Assembly: GCF_900119165.1 (NCBI RefSeq)
Contig: NZ_FPJG01000006.1
Coordinates: 4,216,001 to 4,280,000 of the forward strand
Length of the DNA stretch: 64,000 bases
Source of the DNA: Amycolatopsis australiensis
GTDB taxonomy: Bacteria; Actinomycetota; Actinomycetes; Mycobacteriales; Pseudonocardiaceae
Reading direction: 5' to 3'
The notes below the pieces were generated by a model, which was not told the DNA's origin, ran no database searches, and worked only from the letters and a program-made list of their open reading frames with translations. A program made the translations under genes and the position numbers. Of this stretch, positions 1 through 7,896 are shown in pieces (position 1 is the first letter of the stretch; each line of letters opens with the position of its first letter).

Positions 1-715
1 TGACCTGCCGCGAGTCGAGGCCGATCAGCCGCAGGGCGGCGAGCCGGCGTTCCCGTTGCGCCGCGCCCATCCGCGACGCGGTGGTCACGAAGATCAGCAA
101 CGGCAGCAGCAGCACCGCCGCGATCGGCAGGATGACGCCCAGGACGATCGCCGACAGCCCGAGCCCGGTGTAAGGCAGGCCGAACGCGTAGACCTTGCGG
201 CCGTCGGCCTCGGCCTCGATCTGCGCGGCCGGCACCCCGTAGAACGCGCTGAGGTCGCCCGCGCCGGCGACGCCTTCCCGCGAGATCCGGCCGGCCACGT
301 GCCCCGGCAGCTGCGCTTTCAGCGAACTGCCGCCCGGCGCGGCCAGCTTCGCGGCGAGCTCCGGCGACACGGCGAGCTCGCCCGGCGCGGGCAGCCTGCC
401 GAGCCCCGGCGGCACCGGCGAGTTCGCCCCGGTCGCCGCGACCGCGGTGATCTTCACGAAGTCGTCGCCGGCCGACGCGTACCAGTTGTAGGCCAGCAGC
501 GGGGCGACGCCCGCACGAGGCTCGGTGACCTGCGAGATCGCCGCCCTGCGCTCCGCCTGCACGCCCATCAGGTGGTGGACCGCCGCGGCGGGCAGCAGCA
601 CGGCGACCGCGAGCGCGATCCCCAGTGTGGTCATCGCCAGGCGCAGCAGCGCCGCGCCGGACATCCGGCCGCCCCCGACGGCCAGCCGGAGGCCCAGCGC
701 CAGATCCCGCATCAT
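1..715 (-). CDS. FtsX/MacB-type ABC transporter permease (3' end cut by window edge)
   Basis: Membrane subunit of an ABC exporter; runs off the left edge, so only about the first 238 residues are seen. It begins with two consecutive Met codons, the second-codon ATG overlapping the ATPase stop as ATGA, so the two are translationally coupled. An N-terminal hydrophobic segment (about residues 20-40) is followed by a long extracytoplasmic stretch and then a strong hydrophobic segment near residue 200 (AIVLGVILPIAAVLLLPLL). That layout is typical of FtsX/MacB permeases, where the large loop precedes the remaining transmembrane helices. After that helix the chain reads ERRLAALRLIGL, typical of the first FtsX cytoplasmic loop. 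The substrate cannot be told; families paired with PadR regulators often export toxic compounds (family knowledge). Confidence 0.85.
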   Translation of the reverse strand, partial: MMRDLALGLRLAVGGGRMSGAALLRLAMTTLGIALAVAVLLPAAAVHHLMGVQAERRAAISQVTEPRAGVAPLLAYNWYASAGDDFVKITAVAATGANSPVPPGLGRLPAPGELAVSPELAAKLAAPGGSSLKAQLPGHVAGRISREGVAGAGDLSAFYGVPAAQIEAEADGRKVYAFGLPYTGLGLSAIVLGVILPIAAVLLLPLLIFVTTASRMGAAQRERRLAALRLIGLDSRQV

Positions 716-1401
716 GCGACCAGCTCCCGGTCGACCGTGCGCCCGTCGCGCACCATGATCTCCCGGTCCGAGTAGGCCGCGACCCGCGGCTCGTGGGTCA
801 CCAGCACCACCGCGGCGTGCGTTTCCCGTGCCGCCTCGGTGAGCATCCGCATGACCTTCTCGCCGTTGAGCGAGTCGAGCGCGCCGGTCGGCTCGTCGGC
901 GAAGACCACCTTCGGGCCGGTCACCAGCGCCCGCGCCACCGCGACCCGCTGCGCCTGCCCGCCGGAGACGTCGCCGGGACGGCGCTTCGCCACCGCGTCG
1001 ACCTCCAGCCGGGCGAGCCAGCCGGCCGCCTTGGCCTCGGCCTCCTTCCGCCCGGCCCCGGTCAGCCGCAGCGGGAGCGCGACGTTCTCGAGGCAGGACA
1101 GCTCGGGCACGAGCTGGCCGAACTGGAACACGAAGCCGAACTCGGTGCGCCGCAACGCACTCCGTCGCTTGTCGTCCATCGCGACCAGGTCGGCGCCGCG
1201 GTAGGTGATGGTGCCCGAGTCCGGCCGGACGATGCCGGCGAGGCAGTGCAGCAGAGTGGACTTGCCGGAGCCCGACGCCCCCATGATCGCGAGCACTTCT
1301 CCCGCCGAGACGGACAGCGCGGCCCCGTCGAGCGCCCGCGTCTGGCCGAACGACTTGTGCAGCCCGCTGCCGGCGAGCAACGGCGTTCCCGGCCCGGTCA
1401 T
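712..1401 (-). CDS. ABC transporter ATP-binding protein (MacB/LolD type)
   Basis: ATPase subunit of the exporter formed with the downstream permease. All nucleotide-binding motifs are intact: Walker A GASGSGKST (residues 41-49), Q-loop Gln93, signature VSGGQ (145-149), Walker B VVFADE (165-170), D-loop ALDS and an H-loop His in VLVTHE. The length of 229 residues is normal for a single-domain MacB-type ATPase. The start overlaps the PadR stop by 4 nt and the stop overlaps the permease start, so PadR, ATPase and permease form one translationally coupled operon. Control is probably by the PadR protein itself. The substrate is unknown. Confidence 0.95.
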   Translation of the reverse strand: MTGPGTPLLAGSGLHKSFGQTRALDGAALSVSAGEVLAIMGASGSGKSTLLHCLAGIVRPDSGTITYRGADLVAMDDKRRSALRRTEFGFVFQFGQLVPELSCLENVALPLRLTGAGRKEAEAKAAGWLARLEVDAVAKRRPGDVSGGQAQRVAVARALVTGPKVVFADEPTGALDSLNGEKVMRMLTEAARETHAAVVLVTHEPRVAAYSDREIMVRDGRTVDRELVA

Positions 1402-1922
1402 GAGCGCACCGCCTTCTCGAGTTCACCGAGGCGCGCGGCGGTGAGCTCCAGCCACCGCAGGTCCGCCTCGAGGTGGAAGAGCGCGTGGTCGCAGATCAGC
1501 TGATCGGCGAGGTCGCCCCCGTGCTTGCGTTTGGTGAGCGAGCGCATCACCTTCAGGTGCTCGCCGCGCTGGACGTCGAGCACGTCGGCGGCGCTGCGCC
1601 CGGACAGCAGCGCGAGCACCACCTTGGTGTAGAGCGTGTTCTGCAGGTACGGCTGCGGGTTTTCCGGTGTGCGCAGCCAGGTTTCGACGTCGGTGATCCC
1701 CGCGTCGGTGATCGTGTAGCGCTTGCGCTCCGGTCCTTCGCCTGCTTCGACGCCCGCCACCTCGACCATCCCGTGGCGCAGCAGCCGGGACAACGTCGAG
1801 TAGACCTGGCCGTACGCGAGCGGACGGTCCTGCCCGAACTGCTCGTCATACGCCCGTTTCAGGTCGTAGCCGTGCCTCGGGCCGGACTCGAGCAGTGCGA
1901 GCAACGTATGCGATACCGACAT
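1398..1922 (-). CDS. PadR-family transcriptional regulator
   Basis: 174 residues. The N-terminal winged helix (about residues 5-85) has the family pattern HTLLALLESGPRHGYDLKR and YSTLSRLLRHGMVE, followed by an alpha-helical dimerisation tail. This is the long, two-domain PadR type (family knowledge). The start chosen is the ATG preceded by AGGAGGG; an extended reading frame further upstream has no homology and crosses the promoter. It is the first gene of the coupled PadR-ATPase-permease operon, which implies ligand-relieved autorepression of an efflux pump (inference). Three TATAC-containing elements lie just upstream and are the likely operator. Confidence 0.93.
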   Translation of the reverse strand: MSVSHTLLALLESGPRHGYDLKRAYDEQFGQDRPLAYGQVYSTLSRLLRHGMVEVAGVEAGEGPERKRYTITDAGITDVETWLRTPENPQPYLQNTLYTKVVLALLSGRSAADVLDVQRGEHLKVMRSLTKRKHGGDLADQLICDHALFHLEADLRWLELTAARLGELEKAVRS

Positions 1923-1965
1923 ACCCCTGTCCCTCCTTGGCCCCGGGAATCCGGGGATGTCGATC

Positions 1966-1998
1966 ACTATACGGCATGTGTATACCCGCCGTGTATAC
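1966..1998 (-). promoter_or_regulatory. Probable PadR operator/promoter
   Basis: Read on the minus strand, a TATAGT -10 box (1966-1971) is preceded by two copies of GTATACAC (1978-1985 and 1991-1998) spaced 13 bp apart; each contains the palindrome GTATAC. A perfect 6-bp inverted repeat CCCCGG-GAAT-CCGGGG (1941-1956) sits between this promoter and the ribosome binding site. The position fits autoregulation by the PadR protein (inference). Confidence 0.6.
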
Positions 1999-2049
1999 CA
2001 CCATAGAATAGACTGTTTGCGCAGGTAGGCGCGATTCCGGTGCGGCCGG

Positions 2050-2457
2050 TCAGCGGCCGGCCGCGGTCTCCTCCGCGCACGAGGCCGCCGACGCTCCCGC
2101 GCGCGCCGCGTTGTCGATGTTGTCCTCGACCCAGCTGCGCAGCATCCGCAGCGGCACAGCCGCACTGTGCCCCAGCTCGGTGAGCGAGTACTCGACGTGC
2201 AGGGGCACCGCGGGGTAGACCGTGCGATCGACGAGGCCGAAGTCCTGCAGGCGCCGCAACGTCTGGGTCAGCACCTTCGGGCTGACGCCTTGCAGGTGCC
2301 GCTGCAGCTCCCCGAACCGCCGCGGGCCGTCCTCGAGCGCGCCGATGGCCAGCGCGGACCACTTGTTCGCCAGCAGGTCCAGCATCGCCCGGCACGGGCA
2401 CTGCGCGGCGTAGACGTCGTGGTCGGAATGCTGCCCGGTCAGGCACACGGTCGTCAT
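2050..2457 (-). CDS. HxlR-family (MarR-like) transcriptional regulator
   Basis: 135 residues with a winged helix-turn-helix of the HxlR type. The hallmark N-terminal CPCRAMLDLLANKWS contains the redox- or aldehyde-responsive Cys region of this family, and RRFGELQRHLQGVSPKVLTQTLRRLQ is the recognition segment. The start is the ATG after GAGAGG; longer frames cross the divergent promoter. It is divergent from the oxidoreductase at 2577, a common HxlR arrangement in which the regulator represses the neighbouring redox enzyme (family knowledge; the pairing here is inferred). Two perfect palindromes lie in the shared intergenic region. Confidence 0.92.
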   Translation of the reverse strand: MTTVCLTGQHSDHDVYAAQCPCRAMLDLLANKWSALAIGALEDGPRRFGELQRHLQGVSPKVLTQTLRRLQDFGLVDRTVYPAVPLHVEYSLTELGHSAAVPLRMLRSWVEDNIDNAARAGASAASCAEETAAGR

Positions 2458-2477
2458 GGCAAGCCTCTCACCTCGAT

Positions 2478-2529
2478 ACTTCCCGTTGGGAAGTTCTGGT
2501 CCTTGCGGGTAACTATATCCCTGGGGATA
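2478..2529. promoter_or_regulatory. Divergent hxlR / oxidoreductase operator region
   Basis: Contains a perfect palindrome ACTTCCC-GTT-GGGAAGT (2478-2494) and a second one TATCCC-TG-GGGATA (2516-2529). On the minus strand a TATAGT -10 box (2512-2517) fits the regulator promoter, so both palindromes sit where a bound dimer would affect transcription of both genes. Assignment to HxlR is by position only. Confidence 0.6.
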
Positions 2530-2576
2530 CGTTGCCGGGGTCCAGGAAAGCCCACCTGATCCAGGGAGTGAACCCC

Positions 2577-3545
2577 GTGTCCGACACATCGATGCGCGCC
2601 GTCGTCCAGCACGCTCTCGGCGGTCCCGACGTGCTTTCGGTGCAGCGAGTGCCGCGCCCCGAACCGCTGCCGACCGAGGTCCGGGTGAAGGTGCACGCGG
2701 CCGGCGTCAACCCGGTGGACTGGAAGACCCGCGCCGGCGGCGGCATGGCGGGCGTGCTCGGCGAGCCGCCGTTCATCCTGGGCTGGGACGTCTCCGGCGT
2801 CGTGGAGCAGGCCGGGTTCGGCGTGACGACCCTGCGCGAGGGCGACGAGGTCTACGGCATGCCCTGGTTCCCGCGGGCGGCAGGCGGCTACGCGGAATAC
2901 GTCACCGCGCCGGCGCGGCAGTTCGCCCGCAAGCCCTCCAGTGTCAGCCACGAGCAGGCCGCGGCGGTGCCGCTGGCCGCGCTCACCGCGTGGCAGGCCC
3001 TGGTCGATACCGCGTACGTGCGGCCCGGGCAGCGCGTGCTGATCCACGCCGCCGCCGGCGGTGTCGGGCACCTCGCGGTCCAGTTCGCCAAGCACCTCGG
3101 CGCGCACGTGCTCGGCACCGCACGGGCCGGCCGCCACGACTGGCTCACCAAGCTCGGCGCGGACGAGCTGATCGACTACACCGCCGTCCGGTTCGAGGAC
3201 GCGGCCTCCGACGTCGACGTCGTGCTCGACCTGGTCGGCGACCGCCACGACGACACCGGCGCACGCTCGCTGGACGTGCTGCGCCCCGGCGGGCTCCTCG
3301 TCGCCGTCCCGGCCGGCGTGTCACCCGAACTGGCCGCCGCGGCCGAGGCGAAGGGCCGGCGGGTGACACCGTTCCTGGTCGAGCCGGACGGACCCGCGCT
3401 GGCCACCATCGGGGCCCTCATCGACTCCGGCGAGGTGACGGTCGAGGTCGAAGAGGTGTTCCCGCTGGAGCAGGCCGCCGAGGCGCACCGCCGTGGGGAA
3501 TCCAACCGCACCCGCGGCAAGCTCGTCCTGCGCGTCGCTTCCTGA
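2577..3545 (+). CDS. NADPH-dependent zinc-free MDR oxidoreductase (quinone reductase-like)
   Basis: 322 residues of the medium-chain dehydrogenase/reductase superfamily. The N-terminal GroES-like domain has HAAGVNPVDWKTRAG, and the Rossmann domain has AAAGGVGHLAVQFAKHLGAHVLGTA with the glycine-rich dinucleotide motif near residue 155. No structural or catalytic zinc Cys cluster is seen, so it belongs to the quinone-oxidoreductase branch. The GTG start is preceded by CAGGGAG; an upstream in-frame ATG would extend into the promoter. It is divergent from the HxlR regulator, which suggests induction by a reactive quinone or aldehyde (inference). Confidence 0.92.
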   Translation: MSDTSMRAVVQHALGGPDVLSVQRVPRPEPLPTEVRVKVHAAGVNPVDWKTRAGGGMAGVLGEPPFILGWDVSGVVEQAGFGVTTLREGDEVYGMPWFPRAAGGYAEYVTAPARQFARKPSSVSHEQAAAVPLAALTAWQALVDTAYVRPGQRVLIHAAAGGVGHLAVQFAKHLGAHVLGTARAGRHDWLTKLGADELIDYTAVRFEDAASDVDVVLDLVGDRHDDTGARSLDVLRPGGLLVAVPAGVSPELAAAAEAKGRRVTPFLVEPDGPALATIGALIDSGEVTVEVEEVFPLEQAAEAHRRGESNRTRGKLVLRVAS

Positions 3546-3563
3546 CCCCCTGGAGACGCGCCG

Positions 3564-3883
3564 ATGTTCGACGAGATCGGCCGCTACCAGGTCCGGCCCG
3601 GCCGCCGGGACGAATGGGTCCGCTACATGGAAGATGCCGTCATCCCATTCCAGGCCGAGCGCGGAATGACGATCATCGCGTCCTTCGTGGACGAAGAAGA
3701 CCCGGACGGCTACGTATGGATCCGCCGGTTCGAAAACGAACAGGAACGGGACACCCGCTACGCCGAGGTCTACCAAGCGACCGCTGGCGAAACGAGTTCC
3801 AACCGAAGGTGAAAAGCTTCCTGCTCGTCGACCGCACCCACGTCACCAGGGTCGTCCCCACCCCGAATCCGGGGTTGGAATGA
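3564..3883 (+). pseudogene. NIPSNAP-family (ABM-like) gene with a one-base frameshift
   Basis: The first frame gives an 82-residue product that matches a NIPSNAP-type ferredoxin-fold protein up to YAEVYQ (EIGRYQVRPGRRDEWV, DPDGYVWIRRFEN). It then runs out of family sequence. A different frame continues immediately with SDRWRNEFQPKVKSFLL and ends VVPTPNPGLE at 3883. Adding one base at about 3774-3777 restores a single protein of about 106 residues, the usual length of this family. Either the gene is broken or the sequence lost one base. It follows the oxidoreductase by 18 nt and was probably its partner. Confidence 0.85.
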
Positions 3884-3884
3884 G

Positions 3885-3926
3885 CGTGCCCGGGAACGTG
3901 CCACTCGTGCCCGAGATCGTGCCACG
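3885..3926. repeat. 21-bp tandem repeat, two copies
   Basis: Two adjacent 21-bp units, 3885-3905 and 3906-3926, read CGTGCCCGRGAWCGTGCCACK and differ at only three positions. Each unit contains CGTGCC twice, giving four copies at 12/9/12-bp spacing. It begins right after the stop of the frameshifted NIPSNAP gene and precedes the LysR remnant. Confidence 0.75.
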
Positions 3927-3950
3927 CTTCGGGAAGGGTTCGTGAACGGC

Positions 3951-4235
3951 GGCACACCCGGCGGGGTGCCGGCCCACAGGTCGGCCGCTCGCTGCTGCGG
4001 CGGAACTCGGCGTTGCTGCGCCGGGGACCGGCCGGGGTCGAGCTCACTGCGGCCGGAGAGGTGTTGTTCCGGGAGGCCAAGGGCATCGATGAAAGCGCTT
4101 CCGCGGCGCTCACGCGGGCGCGCCGGACGGCGGCTGCCCGTCGACCCGCAGGTGCTGCTCCTGCCGGCCGGCCACCGCCTGGCGGCCCGCGAGCCGGTCG
4201 AGCCCGGGGAGCTGGCCGGTGAGGAGGCAGCCTGA
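3951..4235 (+). pseudogene. LysR-family regulator remnant
   Basis: No intact gene covers this stretch. One frame reads ALLRRGPAGVELTAAGEVLF (about 4004-4063), the end of a LysR winged helix and start of its linker, and continues into helical linker sequence. A second frame, after a jump, reads PQVLLLPAGHRLAAREPVEP and LAGEEAA, typical of the start of a LysR effector domain. The N-terminal half of the helix-turn-helix and most of the effector domain are missing. Frameshift and large internal deletions therefore make this a decayed LTTR gene. The original target is unknown; the nearest candidate is the upstream oxidoreductase. Confidence 0.7.
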
Positions 4236-4308
4236 CTCCATCTGGCCTGGGCCCAGGCCGTGGGTGACGCGGCCGGCTCGCTCGCCGGCCGCGCCACCCT
4301 CGATGCGC

Positions 4309-5109
4309 TCAGCCCGTCGCGAGCACCTTCAGCCGGGTGATGTCCGCGCTGAACGTGTCCTGGTCGATCGGTGAGGAGCTGTACTGCCAGAACGTGTAGA
4401 AGCCCCAGTTGTACGGCAGCGTGCCGACCGTCGACGCGTAGCGCGCCACCCACAGCGGGTTCGTCGAGCTGAAGTCGCCCGTGTTGCCCGTGCACTGGCT
4501 CCACCAGCTCGTCGCCGTGTAGATCACCGGCCAGCGGGTCGTCTTCGCGTGGTACTCGTCGCTGAACGCCTTGATCCACGCCACCATCTGCGACGGCGTC
4601 TTGCCGTAGCAGGCGTTGTTCGGGCCCCACTCGATGTCCAGCGTGCCCGGCAGCGTCTTGCCGTCCTTCGACCAGCCGCCGCCGTGGGCGACGAAGTAGT
4701 CCGCCTGTGCCGCGCCGCCCGAGAGGTCCGGGCGGCCATAGTGGTAGGCCCCGCGGATCATGCCGACGTTGTACGAGCCCGTGTACTGCTGGCTGAAGTA
4801 CGCGTTCTGGTAGCCGGTGCCCTCGGTCGCCTTGACGTAGGCGAACTTCTTGCCCGCGCTCCAGTACGACGCCCAGTTCACGTTGCCCTGGTAGGAGCTG
4901 ACGTCGATGCCGGGGACGCTCGCGTCCACCGACGCCGGCGCCAGGCCCGCGGGTGCCGCCCCGTCGTGGGCGCGGATCGACGCGCCCATTTCGTGGTTGC
5001 CGATGTCCGCCGGCGCCGCTTCGGCGCCGGCGGCGGTCACGACCAGCAGGGAGGTCGAGACCGCGATGGCGGCGCCGAGCAGGCGGCGCCACCGTCGTTG
5101 TGCTGTCAT
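4309..5109 (-). CDS. Secreted GH25 lysozyme (1,4-beta-N-acetylmuramidase)
   Basis: 266 residues with a Sec signal peptide (basic MTAQRRWRRL, hydrophobic core, Ala-rich cleavage near residues 30-33). The GH25 barrel shows GIDVSSYQG with Asp69, and LDIEWG with Asp158 and Glu160, the acidic pair of the family, plus WQYSSS near the C-terminus as in cellosyl-like enzymes. It cleaves the MurNAc-GlcNAc bond of peptidoglycan outside the cell. There is no separate cell-wall binding domain, so the protein is catalytic only. It is divergent from the gamma-glutamyltransferase with about 210 bp between them; no clear operator was found. Confidence 0.95.
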   Translation of the reverse strand: MTAQRRWRRLLGAAIAVSTSLLVVTAAGAEAAPADIGNHEMGASIRAHDGAAPAGLAPASVDASVPGIDVSSYQGNVNWASYWSAGKKFAYVKATEGTGYQNAYFSQQYTGSYNVGMIRGAYHYGRPDLSGGAAQADYFVAHGGGWSKDGKTLPGTLDIEWGPNNACYGKTPSQMVAWIKAFSDEYHAKTTRWPVIYTATSWWSQCTGNTGDFSSTNPLWVARYASTVGTLPYNWGFYTFWQYSSSPIDQDTFSADITRLKVLATG

Positions 5110-5322
5110 CTTCGGTTGTCCTTCCGGTTGCCCTCGCGGTGCGCGGTGTGCAGGCCGCGCCGCATGATTCTGTTACAGCGGATACGGCAACGTCACTGCT
5201 CCATGTGAAGCAATTTCGAAGTCTGGGGAAACACGCAAGAAGTTGACGAACCGGGTGAATCGGCGCGGTCCACGCCCTTTGGCGTCTTGAACGGGCCTGG
5301 CCCGAGGGGCAGACTCGCCCGC

Positions 5323-7122
5323 ATGCCCGCGCACAGCTGCCGCCGAGTCCTCGTCCTCGCCGCCACGGCCGCGCTCGCGACCACCGTCGCGGCCGGTCCC
5401 GCCTCCGCCGCCACGCCCACGCCGAAGTCGCCGGTCGCCGTCGGGTTCGGGGGTGCCGTGGCCAGCATCGACGCTGACGCCACGGCGATCGGCACGCAGG
5501 TGCTGCGCGACGGCGGGAACGCCGTCGACGCGGCCGTCGCGGTCGCCGCCGCGCTCGGCGTCACCGACCCGTTCTCCGCCGGTGTCGGCGGCGGCGGGTT
5601 CTTCGTCTACTACGACGCGAAGACCCACCGCGTCCACACCCTGGACGGCCGCGAAACCGCGCCCCAGGCGGCCGACGCGAACCTGTTCGTCGAAAACGGC
5701 CGGCCGCTGCCGTTCGCCGATGCGGTCACGAGCGGGCTCAGCGTCGGCGTACCCGGCACGCCCGCGACGTGGTCCGAGGCCCTGCGCAAGTGGGGGACGC
5801 GGTCGCTGGCGAAGTCGCTGAAGCCCGCGGAAGAGCTGGCGCGCCGCGGGTTCGTCGTCGACTCGACGTTCCAGACCCAGGTCGCGAACAACGCCGCCCG
5901 GTTCGCGGCGTTCCCGTCGACGCGGTCGCTGTACCTGCCCGGCGGCGCGCCGCCGGTGCCCGGCAGCGTCTTCCGCAACCCCGACCTCGCGAACACCTAC
6001 GCGCAGCTCGAGCGCCAGGGTGTCGAGGCGCTGTACCAGGGTCCGATCGGCGAGGACATCGCCAAGACCGTCCAGCAGCCGCCGAAGGACCCGGCCTCGA
6101 CGCTGAACGTGCGGCCCGGGAAGCTCACCACCGCCGACATCGCCGGCTACCGCGCCATCGAGCGCACCCCGACGCACGCGACCTACGAAGGTCTCGACGT
6201 CTACGGCATGCCGGCGCCGTCCTCGGGCGGGCTCACGGTCGGGGAGGCGCTCAACATCCTCGAGAACTTCGACCTGAAGCACGCGAGCAAGGCCGACTAC
6301 CTGCAGTACTTCCTGGAGTCGACGCGGTTCGCCTTCGCCGACCGCAACCGCTGGATCGGCGACCCGGCGTTCGTCGACGTCCCGGCCCGGCAGCTGCTGA
6401 GCCAGCGCTTCGCCGACTCGCGGGCGTGCCTGATCTCGAAGGACAAGGCGGCGACCAGCCCGGTCGCCCCCGCCGACCCCCGCCACCCGGCGCCGTGCCA
6501 GGCGGGTGCCACCGCGGCGCCGACGCCGTACGAAGGCGAGAACACCACGCACCTCACGGTCGCCGACAAGTGGGGCAACGTCGTGGCCTACACGCTGACG
6601 ATCGAGCAGGAGGGCGGCAGCGGCATCGTCGTCCCGGGCCGCGGGTTCCTGCTCAACAACGAGCTGACCGACTTCTCGTTCACGCCGGTGACGCCGGGCG
6701 TGCCGGACCCGAACCTGCCCGGCCCGGGCAAGCGGCCGCGCTCGTCAATGGCGCCGACGATCGTGCTGGACCACGGCCGCCCGTTCTTCGCGACGGGCTC
6801 CCCGGGCGGCGCGTCGATCATCACGACGGTGCTGCAGGTCCTGCTGGGCCGGCTCGACCGCGGCCTGTCGCTGGAGGACGCGATCGCGGCACCGCGGGCA
6901 TCGCAGCGCAACTCGGCGCAGGCCCAGGTGGAGCAGGCGTTCCTGGACCAGCCGGAGACGGCGGAGCTGCGGGCGCGCGGCCAGGGCTTCTCGACATCGC
7001 CGGCGGAGATCGGCGCGGCGACCGGGGTGGAGCACCTGCGCGACGGCCGCTGGCTGGCGGCAGCGGAACCGGTGCGGCGCGGCCAGGGCGCGGCGCAGGT
7101 GGTGTGGCCGGTGCGCTGGTAG
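5323..7122 (+). CDS. ggt: Secreted gamma-glutamyltransferase
   Basis: About 599 residues. This N-terminal nucleophile hydrolase is secreted, autoprocesses, and cleaves or transfers the gamma-glutamyl group of glutathione and related peptides. An N-terminal signal peptide (CRRVLVLAATAALATTVAAG) precedes the family start FGGAVASIDADATAIG. The processing site is ENTTHLTV, with Thr408 the expected N-terminal nucleophile of the small subunit. PRSSMAPTIV and GSPGGASI are the conserved small-subunit substrate loops. An upstream TTG at 5287 is possible, but the ATG at 5323 gives the better signal peptide. An IS110 remnant follows. Confidence 0.95.
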   Translation: MPAHSCRRVLVLAATAALATTVAAGPASAATPTPKSPVAVGFGGAVASIDADATAIGTQVLRDGGNAVDAAVAVAAALGVTDPFSAGVGGGGFFVYYDAKTHRVHTLDGRETAPQAADANLFVENGRPLPFADAVTSGLSVGVPGTPATWSEALRKWGTRSLAKSLKPAEELARRGFVVDSTFQTQVANNAARFAAFPSTRSLYLPGGAPPVPGSVFRNPDLANTYAQLERQGVEALYQGPIGEDIAKTVQQPPKDPASTLNVRPGKLTTADIAGYRAIERTPTHATYEGLDVYGMPAPSSGGLTVGEALNILENFDLKHASKADYLQYFLESTRFAFADRNRWIGDPAFVDVPARQLLSQRFADSRACLISKDKAATSPVAPADPRHPAPCQAGATAAPTPYEGENTTHLTVADKWGNVVAYTLTIEQEGGSGIVVPGRGFLLNNELTDFSFTPVTPGVPDPNLPGPGKRPRSSMAPTIVLDHGRPFFATGSPGGASIITTVLQVLLGRLDRGLSLEDAIAAPRASQRNSAQAQVEQAFLDQPETAELRARGQGFSTSPAEIGAATGVEHLRDGRWLAAAEPVRRGQGAAQVVWPVRW

Positions 7123-7149
7123 CGGGCGGCCCCCGCCCTCCCGGGGTTG

Positions 7150-7711
7150 TGAAGCCGCGGCGTGGTCGGCGTGCCGCCGGCGGAGCATGGCGTACCGGAC
7201 GTCGCAGCGGCGGCGGCCCAGGCGGATGAAGGCGGCTGGCGGCTGACCTCGGGAGGGCGATGCCGGCGGGGCGGTGCCCGGGACGGTGACGGCCTGCTCG
7301 CCCGGTGCGATCGTGTTCGGCTCGGAAAGTTCTTCGCCTGGGCGCGGTGCGTGCACCTGGGCGATCGCGCTCAGTTGCGTCGCACGGCCTTGGCGGTGCC
7401 GCGATGGCGTGCTCGAGGGTGGGTGAATGCCGGTGAGACCTCCAGCTCGGCCAACGCTTCGTCGCCGACGTCGACTGGACGGCAGGGCGTGCGGCAGGGA
7501 GTGGGTGGTGTCGGCGATGACGTACGCGTCGCGGGCGTCGGTTTTGGCGCGGCCAGGGTAGAGGTCGGCGATGCGGCGCATGGCTAGACCGAGCAGATAC
7601 GCCAAAGGGTGTCCGGCGGCGCGGGTGACCGCGACCGGCAGCGCCCCGACGGTGTCATGCGCGACCACAGCTCCTTGATCAGGAACTACAAAGGTAACGG
7701 GGCGTGCCCAT
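7150..7711 (-). pseudogene. IS110-family transposase remnant
   Basis: On the minus strand the frame beginning near 7711 reads GALPVAVTRAAGHPLAYLLG then GLAMRRIADLYPGRAKTDAR and DAYVIADT. This is the DEDD RuvC-like part of an IS110 transposase. At about 7480 the frame changes, and VDVGDEALAELEV continues in another frame before a stop. Near the left end LGRRRCDVRYAML matches the conserved C-terminus of the family. The central and most catalytic parts are deleted and no terminal repeats are recognisable, as expected for IS110 elements, which lack inverted repeats. It is a dead insertion, between ggt and fmt. Confidence 0.8.
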
Positions 7712-7896
7712 GTCCAGCCTATCGGAACGCCGGACGAACAGCCGCGAAAACCCGCAGCTCGGGGCGGGTTGTCCACAACGCGGTCGCCCTGTGGACAGCC
7801 GGTGCCGAGCTGAGCGCGCCCGGCCGGACGGCGCCTTCTAGACTCGGCCACGATGTTCCAGCCACCTGAAACCCTGCTCCCGCCGGGGGTGGGCCG

